Shown: positions 1 through 8,615, counted from the stretch's first letter. The stretch is DNA of 53,305 nt from Gammaproteobacteria bacterium (GCA_022627515.1 JAKEGK010000273.1:1-53305); one strand, 5' to 3'. Made by a program: numbers and translations. The notes: generated by a model from the sequence alone, not told the origin.

Positions 1-762
1 ACCGGTTAGAATCGGCACCAGCGCGTTTCTCAATACATGCCGGAACAACACGATACGTTCAGCGAGTCCCTTGGAGCGCGCGGTTCTGACATAGTCCTTA
101 TTGACTTCTTCCAGAAAAATCGTGCGGTACCAGCGGGTGCCGGAACCAATGCCGCCAATGACGCCGATGATGACCGGCAGAATGATAAACTTGGTGGCCG
201 TTTCAATATCTGCGCTGTAACCGGAGATGGGCACCAGGTGCAACAGTTTGCTGATAAGAAATTGCCCGCCGATGATGTAAAACAGGGTGGATACCGACAT
301 CAGGATGACGCATGCCACCACGCCCATGTAGTCGACATACGTGGCCCTGAAAAAGGCAATGATCAACGCAAAGGTGATATTAACCAGCAGCCCAATAATA
401 AAAATAGGTATCGCGATAGCCAGGCTCGGCCACATACGCTGGGTGATGTCGTGGGTGATGTTGCGCCCGTCGTCCGCGTTGCCAAAATCAAACGCAAACA
501 GCCTGACGGATTTGCCGTAGAAAATGGTATCGGTAAAAGCGCCGCTTTCTTTGGTTTCACTGTTGTAGAATAGCGGTTTGTCATAACCATGCGCTTGCTT
601 CCATTTGTCGATATCTTCCTGCTGCACGTGTTTCATACCCAAATGCATGCGCGCCATGTCATCCGGTTTGTTGACGACAAAAAACAACGCGAAGGTAATG
701 ACATTCACTCCGATGAGTATTGGTATGGCGTACAACACGCGCCGGACAATATAGGCAAACAT
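1..762 (-). CDS. ABC transporter permease, DppB/OppB type (3' end outside the window)
   Basis: Inner-membrane permease of a peptide/nickel-type ABC importer. The reading frame stays open for 254 codons from an ATG at 762 to the window edge. The N-terminus (MFAYIVRRVLYAIPILIGV) is the usual start of DppB/OppB permeases: a short cytoplasmic arm and a first membrane helix. Further hydrophobic segments follow near residues 110-135 and 145-165, and a later stretch (YVRTARSKGLAERIVLFRHV) matches the EAA-type coupling loop that docks the ATPase. The start codon overlaps the stop of the upstream binding-protein gene by one base, so the two are translationally coupled. The second permease and the ATPase probably lie beyond the left edge. 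The family call is secure; the substrate is not visible from the sequence. Confidence 0.88.
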   Translation of the reverse strand, partial: MFAYIVRRVLYAIPILIGVNVITFALFFVVNKPDDMARMHLGMKHVQQEDIDKWKQAHGYDKPLFYNSETKESGAFTDTIFYGKSVRLFAFDFGNADDGRNITHDITQRMWPSLAIAIPIFIIGLLVNITFALIIAFFRATYVDYMGVVACVILMSVSTLFYIIGGQFLISKLLHLVPISGYSADIETATKFIILPVIIGVIGGIGSGTRWYRTIFLEEVNKDYVRTARSKGLAERIVLFRHVLRNALVPILTG

Positions 763-2957
763 CAGGCGGCGACTCCCTTCGCGCGGTTCTTCCGCCGGTA
801 AGAGAACATGGCCGGCAACAGGCCTGCAACCAACACACCACCTAGCGCATAAACCGGCATCAAATTGGGCTGGTTCCATTCCTCCCGGAGCTTTGCGCGC
901 AGCTCGGGATCGATGCGTTTGTACTTCATGGTATTGTTCGCCATCAGGTTGGGTTTGGAATTAAAGTACCATTGATGATAGAGCGCGAAATTCTGGGGAT
1001 GCAGGCCCCACAGCCACGGACTGTCACGGCGCGCGATTTCCATCATCTGATCAATAATCTTTTGCCGTTCCGGTCCATTGGCCATGTTCTTCATTTTTTC
1101 AAACAGCGCGTCGAATTCCTTGTTGCTGTAGTTAGCGGCATTCTCTCCGTTCTTTTCCATCTTGGCGTTGGGTCCGTACAGCAGGAACAAAAAGTTTTCC
1201 GGGTCCGGGTAGTCGGCGTTCCAGCCCCACTCAAAGATCTGCGCCGTGCCCTTCAACATTTTATCCTGGAACCGGTTGTAATCGGTCCCGCGAATCACCA
1301 ATTGAATATTGAGTTTGTTAAATTGCTTGCGCAGCCAATCAAGACTCGCTTTGGCGTCGGGGCCGGTTGCCGGTGTGTCAAAATACAAAATAAGAGGTTT
1401 GCCGCTTTTCGCATCCCGCCCGTTGGGGTATCCAGCTTCAGTTAACAATTTCCGGGCTTCTTCGATGGATTTGCGTCTGGGCTTGCCATTCACCCAGTCA
1501 TAAACATAGGGATTGATGCCTTCCTTACCATCACGGTAACCGAAGATACCTGGCGGTATTGGCCCTTGCGCCGGTATGCCGCGGCCGTTCAGGAAAATGG
1601 AAATACGTTCTTCGTAATCCACCGCGATCGCGATGGCCTGCCGCAGTTTGCGCGCGGGTTCGGAATCACCACCCACCACCGGATCCTGCATATTGAATCC
1701 CATGTAAAAGGTCGAGGTGCCGATTGCGGTAATCAGGTTGATCCCTTTCTCTTTCATCGCGTCACTCAGGCCGGCCTCGCCCTGGTTGTTAAAGTTGATG
1801 GCCTGGTCGAAACTGTCGGAGGTAATGCCGGAGGCATCATAGTAACCTTGCAAAAACTTGTTCCATGACGGGATGTCTTCTTTTTCCAGGCTGTGAACCA
1901 CTTTATCGATGAAAGGAACAGGCTTGCCCGCATCTTCCAGAAATCCCGCTTCCTTGTCGCCTGGCTCACCCTCGCCCGGATAAGTCTCGCCATGAAAGTT
2001 GGGATTTCGCTCCATCACCATCTGCAGATTGGGGTTGTTCTCGGTCAGCATGTATGGACCGGTTCCGACCGGATACCAGTCGAGCGTGATGTTTTTTTTA
2101 TCCATGCCGGCTTGGGAATAAAATTGATCGGCTTCCGGCGGGATCGGCGCAAAGAACGGCATCGCCAGCCAATACAAAAACTGTGGATACTTGCCTTTGA
2201 TCTTTACGGAGTAAGTGTAACGGTCAATGACTTTCACGCCATCAATGTCATACTTGTTCAGATTCAGAAATGCGTCTTCACCCTCTTTCCTTTTCAGCTT
2301 GGCGTCGGCTCGGCGCAACTCATCTCCAAACTTTTGCAGGCCATCAATATACTCTGTCATCAAGCCATAAATAGGCGAATGCAACCGGGGATGGGCAAGA
2401 CGTTTGATCTCATAAACGAAGTCGTTGGCCACCAGCTCGCGGGTGCCGGTTTCTGTAAAATCCGACAGCTTGAATTTCGTTGCAATTTCTTCCGGGGAAA
2501 GATTGAGATAAAGCGGTTCGCCACTTTTATCCCTGGCAAACGCGGGATGCGGTTGATACTTCACGCCCTGTTTAATTTTGATTTCATAAATAGTGTAAGC
2601 AATGTCTTTAACCGGCGCGTGATCCGGCAATACCTCACCGGCTTTATTGTAATACACCGCTTTGGGAACCTCGGCAGCGATCAAGGGAATAATTTCGTAG
2701 GGGCGCTTTAAAAAATGGTATTGCAATGGCGGTTCATAAATTTGCCCTGTAAATGCAATCTCGTTGGAACTGTAGGATTGGGCCGGATCAAGGTGCTTGG
2801 GGCGCGCCTCAAATGAGGTATACAAAATATTCGCCGCCGCATCTTTCGTGGGATACGGATTATTCCAGGTGCTTTCCTTGCACGCGATAAGAACCACAGC
2901 GCAGAGAATAACTACCCAAACGCGAAACCAGATAGGGAGTAAATGATGTCCTTTCAC
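762..2957 (-). CDS. ABC transporter substrate-binding lipoprotein, SBP_bac_5 family
   Basis: Extracytoplasmic solute-binding protein of 731 residues that would deliver oligopeptides or a peptide-like ligand to the permease encoded next. The N-terminus has a hydrophobic stretch ending in a lipobox (VVLIAC, Cys near residue 26), so it should be a lipoprotein. The body shows family-5 features such as PVGTGPYMLTENNP and WGWNADYPDPENFLF. It is longer than DppA/OppA (about 540 residues). Unusually, it ends in a second hydrophobic helix (about residues 702-718) followed by a basic tail (YRRKNR), a stop-transfer-like anchor. The gene is divergent from fabI and overlaps the permease by one base. The ligand is unknown. 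Confidence 0.87.
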   Translation of the reverse strand: MKGHHLLPIWFRVWVVILCAVVLIACKESTWNNPYPTKDAAANILYTSFEARPKHLDPAQSYSSNEIAFTGQIYEPPLQYHFLKRPYEIIPLIAAEVPKAVYYNKAGEVLPDHAPVKDIAYTIYEIKIKQGVKYQPHPAFARDKSGEPLYLNLSPEEIATKFKLSDFTETGTRELVANDFVYEIKRLAHPRLHSPIYGLMTEYIDGLQKFGDELRRADAKLKRKEGEDAFLNLNKYDIDGVKVIDRYTYSVKIKGKYPQFLYWLAMPFFAPIPPEADQFYSQAGMDKKNITLDWYPVGTGPYMLTENNPNLQMVMERNPNFHGETYPGEGEPGDKEAGFLEDAGKPVPFIDKVVHSLEKEDIPSWNKFLQGYYDASGITSDSFDQAINFNNQGEAGLSDAMKEKGINLITAIGTSTFYMGFNMQDPVVGGDSEPARKLRQAIAIAVDYEERISIFLNGRGIPAQGPIPPGIFGYRDGKEGINPYVYDWVNGKPRRKSIEEARKLLTEAGYPNGRDAKSGKPLILYFDTPATGPDAKASLDWLRKQFNKLNIQLVIRGTDYNRFQDKMLKGTAQIFEWGWNADYPDPENFLFLLYGPNAKMEKNGENAANYSNKEFDALFEKMKNMANGPERQKIIDQMMEIARRDSPWLWGLHPQNFALYHQWYFNSKPNLMANNTMKYKRIDPELRAKLREEWNQPNLMPVYALGGVLVAGLLPAMFSYRRKNRAKGVAA

Positions 2958-3102
2958 TACGTCTTATGATCCAGCATTTTTTAAAACGATGGTTAAATTT
3001 CTGATAAAACAGAAACAGCCGGCCGCCGCGCCAGCGGGGCCAAGAGTCCAACTCCAGTGCAATTCCATTGCAACTCTTTTGCCAGTTTATTTGCCAGCAG
3101 GC

Positions 3103-3131
3103 TTAGGTTTCACGCACGCTTGGCGTATAAT
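3103..3131 (+). promoter_or_regulatory. Probable fabI promoter
   Basis: A perfect -10 hexamer TATAAT lies at 3126-3131, about 70 bases before the fabI start. The -35 position at 17-bp spacing (3103-3108, TTAGGT) is a poor match. It lies in the only intergenic space between fabI and the divergent transporter. Confidence 0.5.
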
Positions 3132-3202
3132 ACGCGAACTCGTGTTTTTATCATTTTTCGCGTAAGTTATTCAATCTCAGTTAAAAAATAAAGGAAAATA
3201 AT

Positions 3203-4000
3203 ATGGGTTTTTTAGACGGGAAACGTGCGCTGATTGTCGGATTGGCTAGTAATCGTTCAATTGCCTGGGGCATCGCGCACGCCATGCGCCGTGAAGGCGC
3301 GGAATTAGCGTTTACCTATCAAAACGACAAGCTCAAACCACGTGTCGAAAAAATGGCCGAAGAATTCGGTTCCTCGTTGACGTTTCCTTGCGACGTAGCC
3401 AGTGATGATGAAATCAATAACGTGTTTTCTTCTCTGCGCGACAGTTGGGACAGCCTGGATATCATCGTGCATTCGGTCGCGTTCGCGCCGCGCGAAGAAT
3501 TGGAAGGTGAATATGTTGACGCCACAACACGCGAAGGTTTCCGAATCGCCCATGAAATCAGCTCTTACAGTTTTACCGCATTGGCCAAGGCCGGCCGGCC
3601 GATGATGCAGGGCCGCAATGGCGCGCTGATCACCCTGAGTTATCTGGGGGCGGAACGTGTGCTGCCGAATTACAACGTGATGGGATTAGCCAAAGCTTCA
3701 CTGGAAGCCAACGTGCGTTACATGGCGGCGAACCTCGGACCCCAAGGCATCCGCGTTAACGGAATTTCCGCCGGGCCGATTCGCACTCTCGCCGCATCAG
3801 GTATTAAAAACTTCCGCGCCATGCTGGACTACAACGAAAAGAATACGCCGCTGCGCCGCAATGTCACCATCGAAGAAGTCGGCAACGCCGCGGCGTTCCT
3901 ATGCTCGGATCTGGCATCGGGTATTACCGGGGAAATCACATATGTGGATGCCGGTTATAATATTACCGGTATGGCAAGAATGGATACTTCCGGCGAATAA
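3203..4000 (+). CDS. fabI: Enoyl-[acyl-carrier-protein] reductase (NADH), FabI
   Basis: Catalyses the last reduction of each fatty-acid elongation cycle, enoyl-ACP to acyl-ACP, in the cytosol. The 265-residue protein has the FabI-type glycine-rich nucleotide site ([15 protein letters not shown], residues 11-25). Its catalytic residues are Tyr147, Tyr157 and Lys164, which correspond to Tyr146, Tyr156 and Lys163 of the E. coli enzyme. The [13 protein letters not shown] substrate loop follows. The ATG is preceded by AAGGAAAA at a good distance. Downstream is a perfect hairpin shared with the convergent gene pair. FabI is the target of triclosan-type inhibitors; the tyrosine and lysine pattern is that of a normal active enzyme. 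Confidence 0.97.
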   Translation: MGFLDGKRALIVGLASNRSIAWGIAHAMRREGAELAFTYQNDKLKPRVEKMAEEFGSSLTFPCDVASDDEINNVFSSLRDSWDSLDIIVHSVAFAPREELEGEYVDATTREGFRIAHEISSYSFTALAKAGRPMMQGRNGALITLSYLGAERVLPNYNVMGLAKASLEANVRYMAANLGPQGIRVNGISAGPIRTLAASGIKNFRAMLDYNEKNTPLRRNVTIEEVGNAAAFLCSDLASGITGEITYVDAGYNITGMARMDTSGE

Positions 4001-4021
4001 TTCTTCCGCTACGTAAAACCC

Positions 4022-4047
4022 TTTAGCCCCTTAACGAAGGGGCTAAA
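4022..4047. terminator. Bidirectional hairpin terminator between fabI and the RHH gene
   Basis: Perfect 11-bp stem (TTTAGCCCCTT / AAGGGGCTAAA) with a 4-base loop. It lies between convergent genes. The minus-strand exit has a short T run (GGGTTTTACG); the plus-strand exit does not. Confidence 0.7.
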
Positions 4048-4062
4048 CGATCCATAAAGAAG

Positions 4063-4308
4063 TTAACCTGACTCTAACCATTCTTTCATCAACTGCTTTA
4101 TTTTAGTCTGATATTTAATATTATTAAGTTCGCATTTTTTTTTAAACGCTGAAAGCATGGTTTCAGGTATCTTTATACTGATTAACCTGGTTTTGTCTTC
4201 CAGCTGCTGCATCAAACGGAATGCTTCCAGAAATTCCAGAATATCTTTAGTCGACAGCTTTTTACATTGTTCCAGATATTCTCTGGTAAAATACTGCACG
4301 GGTCTCAT
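4063..4308 (-). CDS. Ribbon-helix-helix (CopG-like) protein, probable antitoxin/autorepressor partner
   Basis: An 81-residue protein. Residues 41-78 fit a ribbon-helix-helix DNA-binding fold: a short strand with alternating hydrophobics (RLISIKIPE) followed by two helices (TMLSAFKKKCELNN and QTKIKQLMKEWL). An additional predicted helix precedes it (residues 8-38). Its ATG overlaps the stop of the nucleotidyltransferase gene in an ATGA, indicating coupled translation. RHH proteins of this size are typically antitoxins or autorepressors that bind palindromes, and a perfect palindrome sits in the module's promoter. The role as partner of the nucleotidyltransferase is inferred from gene arrangement. 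Confidence 0.72.
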   Translation of the reverse strand: MRPVQYFTREYLEQCKKLSTKDILEFLEAFRLMQQLEDKTRLISIKIPETMLSAFKKKCELNNIKYQTKIKQLMKEWLESG

Positions 4309-4766
4309 TGCAATTCCTTCAGCGCCTTTACATCTTCAATATCCTGCTTTCTTCCAGTTTTACTTTTCATTCGTATCAGATCATCAATGCTGGCAATCTG
4401 GATTTTTTTTCCGCCCAGGGTCTTTATCACGGTTTTTATTTTGTTCAGATCTTCAGTAATAATGATATCCACCATATCTGTTGGCTTATCCGCATTTACA
4501 AACGACCACGCTGTCAAATTCTTATTTCTAATATATTCCTCCCGGAAATTAAATACGTCTTCTGAGGACAGCGGCAACCTGGGCTTCAGGCCCAGCTCAA
4601 GCAATGCCATTTCCGCTTTTCTGAATGCGGATTTATTAAGTTGCACAACAATGTCCACATCAATTGTGCCTCTGACAGCGCCATGCAATGCGACGGCATA
4701 CCCCCCCACTATTGCATATTTAACCTTATGCTGTTCGAGCGTTTGAACCAATTCTAAAATAAACAT
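4305..4766 (-). CDS. Small nucleotidyltransferase-fold protein (AbiEii/MNT-like)
   Basis: A 153-residue protein with the minimal nucleotidyltransferase signature: a GG pair followed by two metal-binding aspartates spaced as D-x-D (VGGYAVALHGAVRGTIDVDI, aspartates 36 and 38). Such proteins act as toxins or antitoxins in AbiE- and MNT-type modules. I placed the start at 4766 rather than at the upstream ATG (4808) because a promoter (TTGAAA, 17 bp, TATACT) ends so that transcription would begin at this ATG, giving a leaderless mRNA. The longer start would encode 14 extra residues straight across the promoter palindrome. It overlaps the RHH gene by 4 bases. It sits with the symporter gene between fabI and ppiD. 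The biochemical activity is not determinable here. Confidence 0.7.
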   Translation of the reverse strand: MFILELVQTLEQHKVKYAIVGGYAVALHGAVRGTIDVDIVVQLNKSAFRKAEMALLELGLKPRLPLSSEDVFNFREEYIRNKNLTAWSFVNADKPTDMVDIIITEDLNKIKTVIKTLGGKKIQIASIDDLIRMKSKTGRKQDIEDVKALKELQ

Positions 4767-4771
4767 TTTTA

Positions 4772-4801
4772 AAGTATATACTGGTATATACTTCTTTTCA
4801 A
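4772..4801 (-). promoter_or_regulatory. Palindromic operator overlapping a sigma-70 promoter of the nucleotidyltransferase/RHH module
   Basis: On the minus strand, -35 TTGAAA (4801-4796), a 17-base spacer and -10 TATACT (4778-4773) form a near-consensus promoter. A perfect inverted repeat AAGTATATAC / GTATATACTT with a 2-base centre (4772-4793) covers the -10 and most of the spacer. Seven bases below the -10 is the A of the ATG at 4766, so no room is left for a ribosome binding site. Occupancy of the palindrome by the RHH product would block polymerase directly. Binding is inference; the sequences are visible. Confidence 0.7.
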
Positions 4802-4818
4802 GAATCACTGGCCTGGAT

Positions 4819-6087
4819 TCAGGCCTTTAGAATATTCTCTTCGCCTTCGCTCCTGGCGATAATCACGGCGCCGCAGGTGTCGCTGAAGACATTTACGGTG
4901 GTGCGGCACATATCAAGAATACGGTCCACAGCCAGTATCAATCCAACGCCTTCAATGGGCAATCCGATGGTGGTCAATATGATGGAAATGGCAACCAGGC
5001 TGGCGGCGGGAATTCCGGCCACGCCAATGGAAGTCAGCAACGCCACGATCACAATGGTGAATTGCACCGCGAATCCCAGCTCCAGCCCATAAGCCTGCGC
5101 AATAAACATCGCGGCAACGCATTCATATAACGCGGTGCCATCCATGTTGATAGTGGCGCCCAGAGGTAAAACAAAACTGGAGGTGCGGTTGGATACGCCG
5201 GCGTTCTTCTCCACGCACTCCAGTGTTAGAGGCAATGTCGCCGATGATGAACTTGTTGAGAAAGCCGTTAACAATGCCGGCGCCATGGCCCGGTAATGCC
5301 GAAGCGGACTAACGCGGCCAAGTAATTTCAACAGCAACGGCAACACGATAAAAAAGTGCACCGCGAGAGCAAACAGCACTGTGATAAAAAACACCGCGAG
5401 CGGCCGGAACGCATCGAAACCCGTGCTTGCCACGACCTTGGCGACCAGGGCAAACACACCGATGGGCGCGAACTTCATGACCCAATCGGTTATTAACATC
5501 ATGATGTTATAAATGGCGTTCCAGAAGTTATAAATAGTTTCAGCGCCAGGGTGATCTATCTTCGTCATGAAGAATCCGAACAACAAACTGAAAAAAATCA
5601 GTCCCAACATTTGCCCGTCAGCCGCTGCGTAGACAATATTGGGGGGAATCATGCGCAGAAACACTTCCGCAATATCCCCAGCGCTTTTATCTTCAACTTT
5701 TGACTTGATCTCTTCTATATCGCTGGACAAGCCAATCATATCCCTGGCGGGCTGACCATCAACAATACCCGGAGTAGTGATATTCACCACGGCGAGCCCG
5801 ATAAGAATGGCAATCAGACTGGTGGCCATATAATAGAGTATGGTTTTGCCGCCCATGCGCCCTAGAGCATGATGACCGCTCATACCCGCGATACCAATGA
5901 CAATGGATGATGCGACAAGAGGAACAATCAGCATTTTAAGCGCATTGAGAAACAAGGCACCAACAAATGCGTAGAGGTTATAAAAAGTGAAACCCGCAAC
6001 GCCCATATCCGTACCGGTAATCGAGCCGGCAATTATGGCGAGCACGAGCGCAATCACGATTTGCCAGTGGAGTTTTATTTTTGGCAT
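4819..6087 (-). CDS. Dicarboxylate/amino acid:cation symporter (SDF family, GltP/DctA-like)
   Basis: Inner-membrane secondary transporter of 422 residues that couples uptake of C4-dicarboxylates or acidic amino acids to protons or sodium. Family hallmarks are the serine-rich re-entrant loop (TAFSTSSSSATLPLTLECVE), the following LPLGATINMDGTALYE motif, and the late IPAASLV and DRILDMCRTTVNVFSD segments with the substrate-binding Asp/Arg residues. An upstream ATG (6126) exists, but the ATG at 6087 is preceded by AAAGGA at 6-7 bases and begins the conserved region. There is an acidic insert (EEIKSKVEDKSAGD, about residues 120-135) before the third transmembrane region. Substrate choice between glutamate and dicarboxylate cannot be settled by eye. 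Confidence 0.93.
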   Translation of the reverse strand: MPKIKLHWQIVIALVLAIIAGSITGTDMGVAGFTFYNLYAFVGALFLNALKMLIVPLVASSIVIGIAGMSGHHALGRMGGKTILYYMATSLIAILIGLAVVNITTPGIVDGQPARDMIGLSSDIEEIKSKVEDKSAGDIAEVFLRMIPPNIVYAAADGQMLGLIFFSLLFGFFMTKIDHPGAETIYNFWNAIYNIMMLITDWVMKFAPIGVFALVAKVVASTGFDAFRPLAVFFITVLFALAVHFFIVLPLLLKLLGRVSPLRHYRAMAPALLTAFSTSSSSATLPLTLECVEKNAGVSNRTSSFVLPLGATINMDGTALYECVAAMFIAQAYGLELGFAVQFTIVIVALLTSIGVAGIPAASLVAISIILTTIGLPIEGVGLILAVDRILDMCRTTVNVFSDTCGAVIIARSEGEENILKA

Positions 6088-6451
6088 AACCTGTCCTTTT
6101 TGATATGTAGTGACAGTTGGATGCAATGTGGCGGCCGGATGGATTTCCGCAACATGTCATATCCGGCCGGGTGCCGGTAAAATTATGTCACTCCTTACCG
6201 GGGGAGGCAAATCACGGAACGCTCAATAGATCTTATCTCAAAATTACATTTCTGCTTCGGAAGGCCCAAAAAGCAAGTTATCGACCCCAAGGGGCGAATT
6301 TCAAAACACGCTATAAATCCCACTTTGCAAGTTCAACGGCGGGATCCATGCCTCCGACGGATTTAAAATGCGCCCTTTGGAATCGCTAACTGATAAATTT
6401 ACAGATAGGTTCTAGAAAGAAATGAAGTCAGGAAATAATGGAAAGCAGATG
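6088..6451. other. Non-coding interval between the symporter gene and ppiD
   Basis: Lies upstream of the symporter gene and downstream of ppiD. The weak open frames here have no ribosome binding sites or recognisable products. Half of it is occupied by a MITE-like element (6229-6415). No clear terminator for ppiD is visible. Confidence 0.6.
6229..6415. repeat. MITE-like intergenic element, copy 1
   Basis: The two ends match those of a second intergenic element at 23563-23631: 15 of 19 bases at the left end (6229-6247) and 21 of 28 at the right end (6388-6415). The right end in reverse complement contains GAACCTATCT, the same core as the left end of copy 2, so the ends are inverted repeats. 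The interiors differ in length (187 versus 69 bp). No transposase frame is present. Confidence 0.45.
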
Positions 6452-8362
6452 CTAGAGATTGTCTTCGAGCACAACGATACTTGAATTTTCTTTCAGGTTT
6501 TGTAGAAGGTTGACGAATGCTTCTTCACCGCGGATTCCGGAAAGGTTTCGCATCAGTGTCTCGCGTTTTGCCTGTTCTATTTTTGCCACATCGCCATCAG
6601 TAACCTTGCCAAGTCCCACTATTGCGTAATCACCGGATGCCAATGCCACACCACTGAAGCCAGTTTTACCTTGCGCTGGTCTTGGCATTTTAAAGGCCTG
6701 CTGAACAATTTTGCCATCGATAGTGCGGTCGGTCCGTTTCAATTCACCCGCTTTCTTCCACTCAACGTTTACAATTTTGGCGGCCGCTTCCGGTGTTGCC
6801 TCGCCTTTGGTCAACTGTTCGATAATTGTCAAACCTTGTTGGTTGGCGCGTTGTTGCGCTTTTTCGCTAATGAGCTGCGCCTTGATTGCGTCCTTGACTT
6901 CTTCAAACGGTTTTAATTTCGCTTCCTGATGGTCCTTGACCCGGATTACGACCACATGATTTTCACCAATACTTATGGGTTCGCTGTTGTAGCCTTGCTT
7001 CAACAAATCCTCACTGAAGGCCGCCGCCGCAACTTTGGGATTGGACGCAATGCCCGCGCCGCCGGTTTGTGGAAACAAATCCGTGGTTTTGATTTGCAGG
7101 CCAGTTGCGCCTGCGGAGTCTTCCAGCGTATCGGGCACTTCATAAGCCATGTTGGTGAGTTTTTCCGACAGCTCAAAAAATTTGCGCTCGGCGATACCTT
7201 GCTGATATTCGGTAATCAGCGACGCTTTCACGTCTTCGAAGGGTCTGGCTTTTTCTTCGCGTATTTCCTCGAGCTTAATGATGTGATATCCAAACGCGCT
7301 CAGCACCGGCTCACTCACCTCGCCCACTTTAAGGGAATACATTGCTTTTTCATAGGCCGGATCAAGCGAATCCTTACCAAAAAATCCTATATCGCCACCC
7401 AGTTGCGCGGAGCCCGGGTCGTTCGAATGTTCCCTGGCCAGCTTTTCAAAATCGGCGCCTTCGGTGATTTGTTTGCGTAAATCAGTTGCTTTGTTTTTTG
7501 CCGCCTGGATCTGTTCTTCAGAAGCGCCGGCATCCACGGTTATCAGGATGTGGCGGGTGCGGCGTTCTTCCGGAGTTACATAGAGGTTCGAACGTTCTTC
7601 ATAAAACTGCTTCAGCTCTTCTTCAGTCGGCTGCTGATCCGTCGCAAGGTCTTTCACGTTAAGTTCAAGATATTGCAGGCTCACCATTTCGGGCGTCATG
7701 TACCGGACACTGTTCTGGTCGTAGTATTGTTTGATCGCTTCTTCGGTGGCATCCGCATCTTGTTTGAGAGCATCTGCCTTTAAAACCATGTAACTGATGT
7801 CGCGTGTCTGTTCCTGCAACTTCAACAGGTAATCCACGTCATACTTGGTCACAACAGGTGTGGCAGCCACGCCGGAATACATTTGCTGTGAGAGCACCGC
7901 GCGTTGTATGCGATACTCAAAGGTATCAGGTGATTCGCCCTGCGCACTAAGCTGCTGCTTGTACAGTTTGCTGGAGAACGCGCCGTTTTCCTGGAAAGCT
8001 TCAAATCCCTGGATAGTCTGCACCAGAAAACCATCAGAAATCCGGTATCCCGCCGCATCTGCGGCTTGCACGATAACTTCACGGTTAATAATGTCATCCA
8101 ATGCTTTCTGCTTGATTTGCGCGTCCATCAATGATGGATTGAACTGTTCGCCAAACATTTCGCGCAGGCGGTCGCGCTGCAGATAAAATTCACGTTGGTA
8201 GGCCTGCTGTGTGATTTCTTCGCCATTGACATTCGCCACGACGAGCTTGCCACCGGTGCCGAAGTATTCATTGATGCCCCACAGGGCAAAGGGAATGATC
8301 AGAAGTATGACGATCGCCCAGGCGATCCAACCTTGTACGCTTTCTCTAATGTAACCGAGCAT
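6452..8362 (-). CDS. ppiD: Peptidyl-prolyl isomerase D, periplasmic folding chaperone
   Basis: Membrane-anchored periplasmic chaperone of 636 residues that acts near the Sec translocon on emerging outer-membrane and periplasmic proteins. It has one N-terminal membrane helix (WIAWAIVILLIIPFALWGI, residues 12-30), a SurA-like N-domain, and a single parvulin domain (about residues 263-365, including RTRHILI, GGDIGFFGK and FGYHIIKLEEI). A long C-terminal chaperone region follows. The length is close to the E. coli protein (623). Position after hupB and the two tRNA genes is the conserved gammaproteobacterial arrangement. Parvulin activity of PpiD proteins is often weak, so the isomerase label reflects domain content. 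Confidence 0.96.
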   Translation of the reverse strand: MLGYIRESVQGWIAWAIVILLIIPFALWGINEYFGTGGKLVVANVNGEEITQQAYQREFYLQRDRLREMFGEQFNPSLMDAQIKQKALDDIINREVIVQAADAAGYRISDGFLVQTIQGFEAFQENGAFSSKLYKQQLSAQGESPDTFEYRIQRAVLSQQMYSGVAATPVVTKYDVDYLLKLQEQTRDISYMVLKADALKQDADATEEAIKQYYDQNSVRYMTPEMVSLQYLELNVKDLATDQQPTEEELKQFYEERSNLYVTPEERRTRHILITVDAGASEEQIQAAKNKATDLRKQITEGADFEKLAREHSNDPGSAQLGGDIGFFGKDSLDPAYEKAMYSLKVGEVSEPVLSAFGYHIIKLEEIREEKARPFEDVKASLITEYQQGIAERKFFELSEKLTNMAYEVPDTLEDSAGATGLQIKTTDLFPQTGGAGIASNPKVAAAAFSEDLLKQGYNSEPISIGENHVVVIRVKDHQEAKLKPFEEVKDAIKAQLISEKAQQRANQQGLTIIEQLTKGEATPEAAAKIVNVEWKKAGELKRTDRTIDGKIVQQAFKMPRPAQGKTGFSGVALASGDYAIVGLGKVTDGDVAKIEQAKRETLMRNLSGIRGEEAFVNLLQNLKENSSIVVLEDNL

Positions 8363-8457
8363 TTAATGTGGCGCCGACAAAAATAACTAAGCAAATGATT
8401 CGAAGAATGTTTGTTTATGATTTATAAATTAGTAAGAGTCACAAAATGCTGCAACTG

Positions 8458-8484
8458 AAAGGCGCTCCGATTGGGAACGCCTTT
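8458..8484 (-). terminator. Hairpin after the tRNA-Val/tRNA-Asp pair
   Basis: Stem AAAGGCG / CGCCTTT extended by three more pairs after one mismatch. It lies 11 bases past the 3' end of tRNA-Asp on the minus strand. There is no long T run, so termination strength is uncertain. Confidence 0.5.
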
Positions 8485-8495
8485 GCTGGTCCGTA

Positions 8496-8572
8496 TGGCG
8501 GAGCGGACGGGACTCGAACCCGCGACCACCCGCGTGACAGGCGGGTATTCTAACCAGCTGAACTACCGCTCC
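8496..8572 (-). tRNA. tRNA-Asp (anticodon GTC)
   Basis: A 77-base cloverleaf reading from 8572: acceptor GGAGCGG pairs with CCGCTCC, anticodon loop CTGTCAC gives GTC, and the T-loop is GGTTCGAGTCC. The discriminator is G and the CCA end is encoded. Confidence 0.97.
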
Positions 8573-8577
8573 TTTAC

Positions 8578-8615
8578 TTACACAAAAAGTTACACAAAAA
8601 AGTTACACAAAAAAA
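8578..8615. repeat. Three-copy A-rich tandem repeat between tRNA genes
   Basis: Three imperfect copies of TTACACAAAAAAG (12, 13 and 13 bases) fill the entire spacer between the tRNA-Asp and tRNA-Val genes. It probably arose by slippage. Confidence 0.8.

Noticed and set aside
37-573. Plus-strand open frame of 178 codons
   Set aside because: It is the antisense shadow of the ABC permease, which has a consistent membrane-protein translation and a coupled start.
1893-2711. Plus-strand open frame of 272 codons
   Set aside because: Antisense to the binding-protein gene; no ribosome site and no recognisable protein.
8578-8615. Regulatory repeat between tRNA genes
   Set aside because: A short A-rich slippage array; no promoter or binding-site geometry could be defended.
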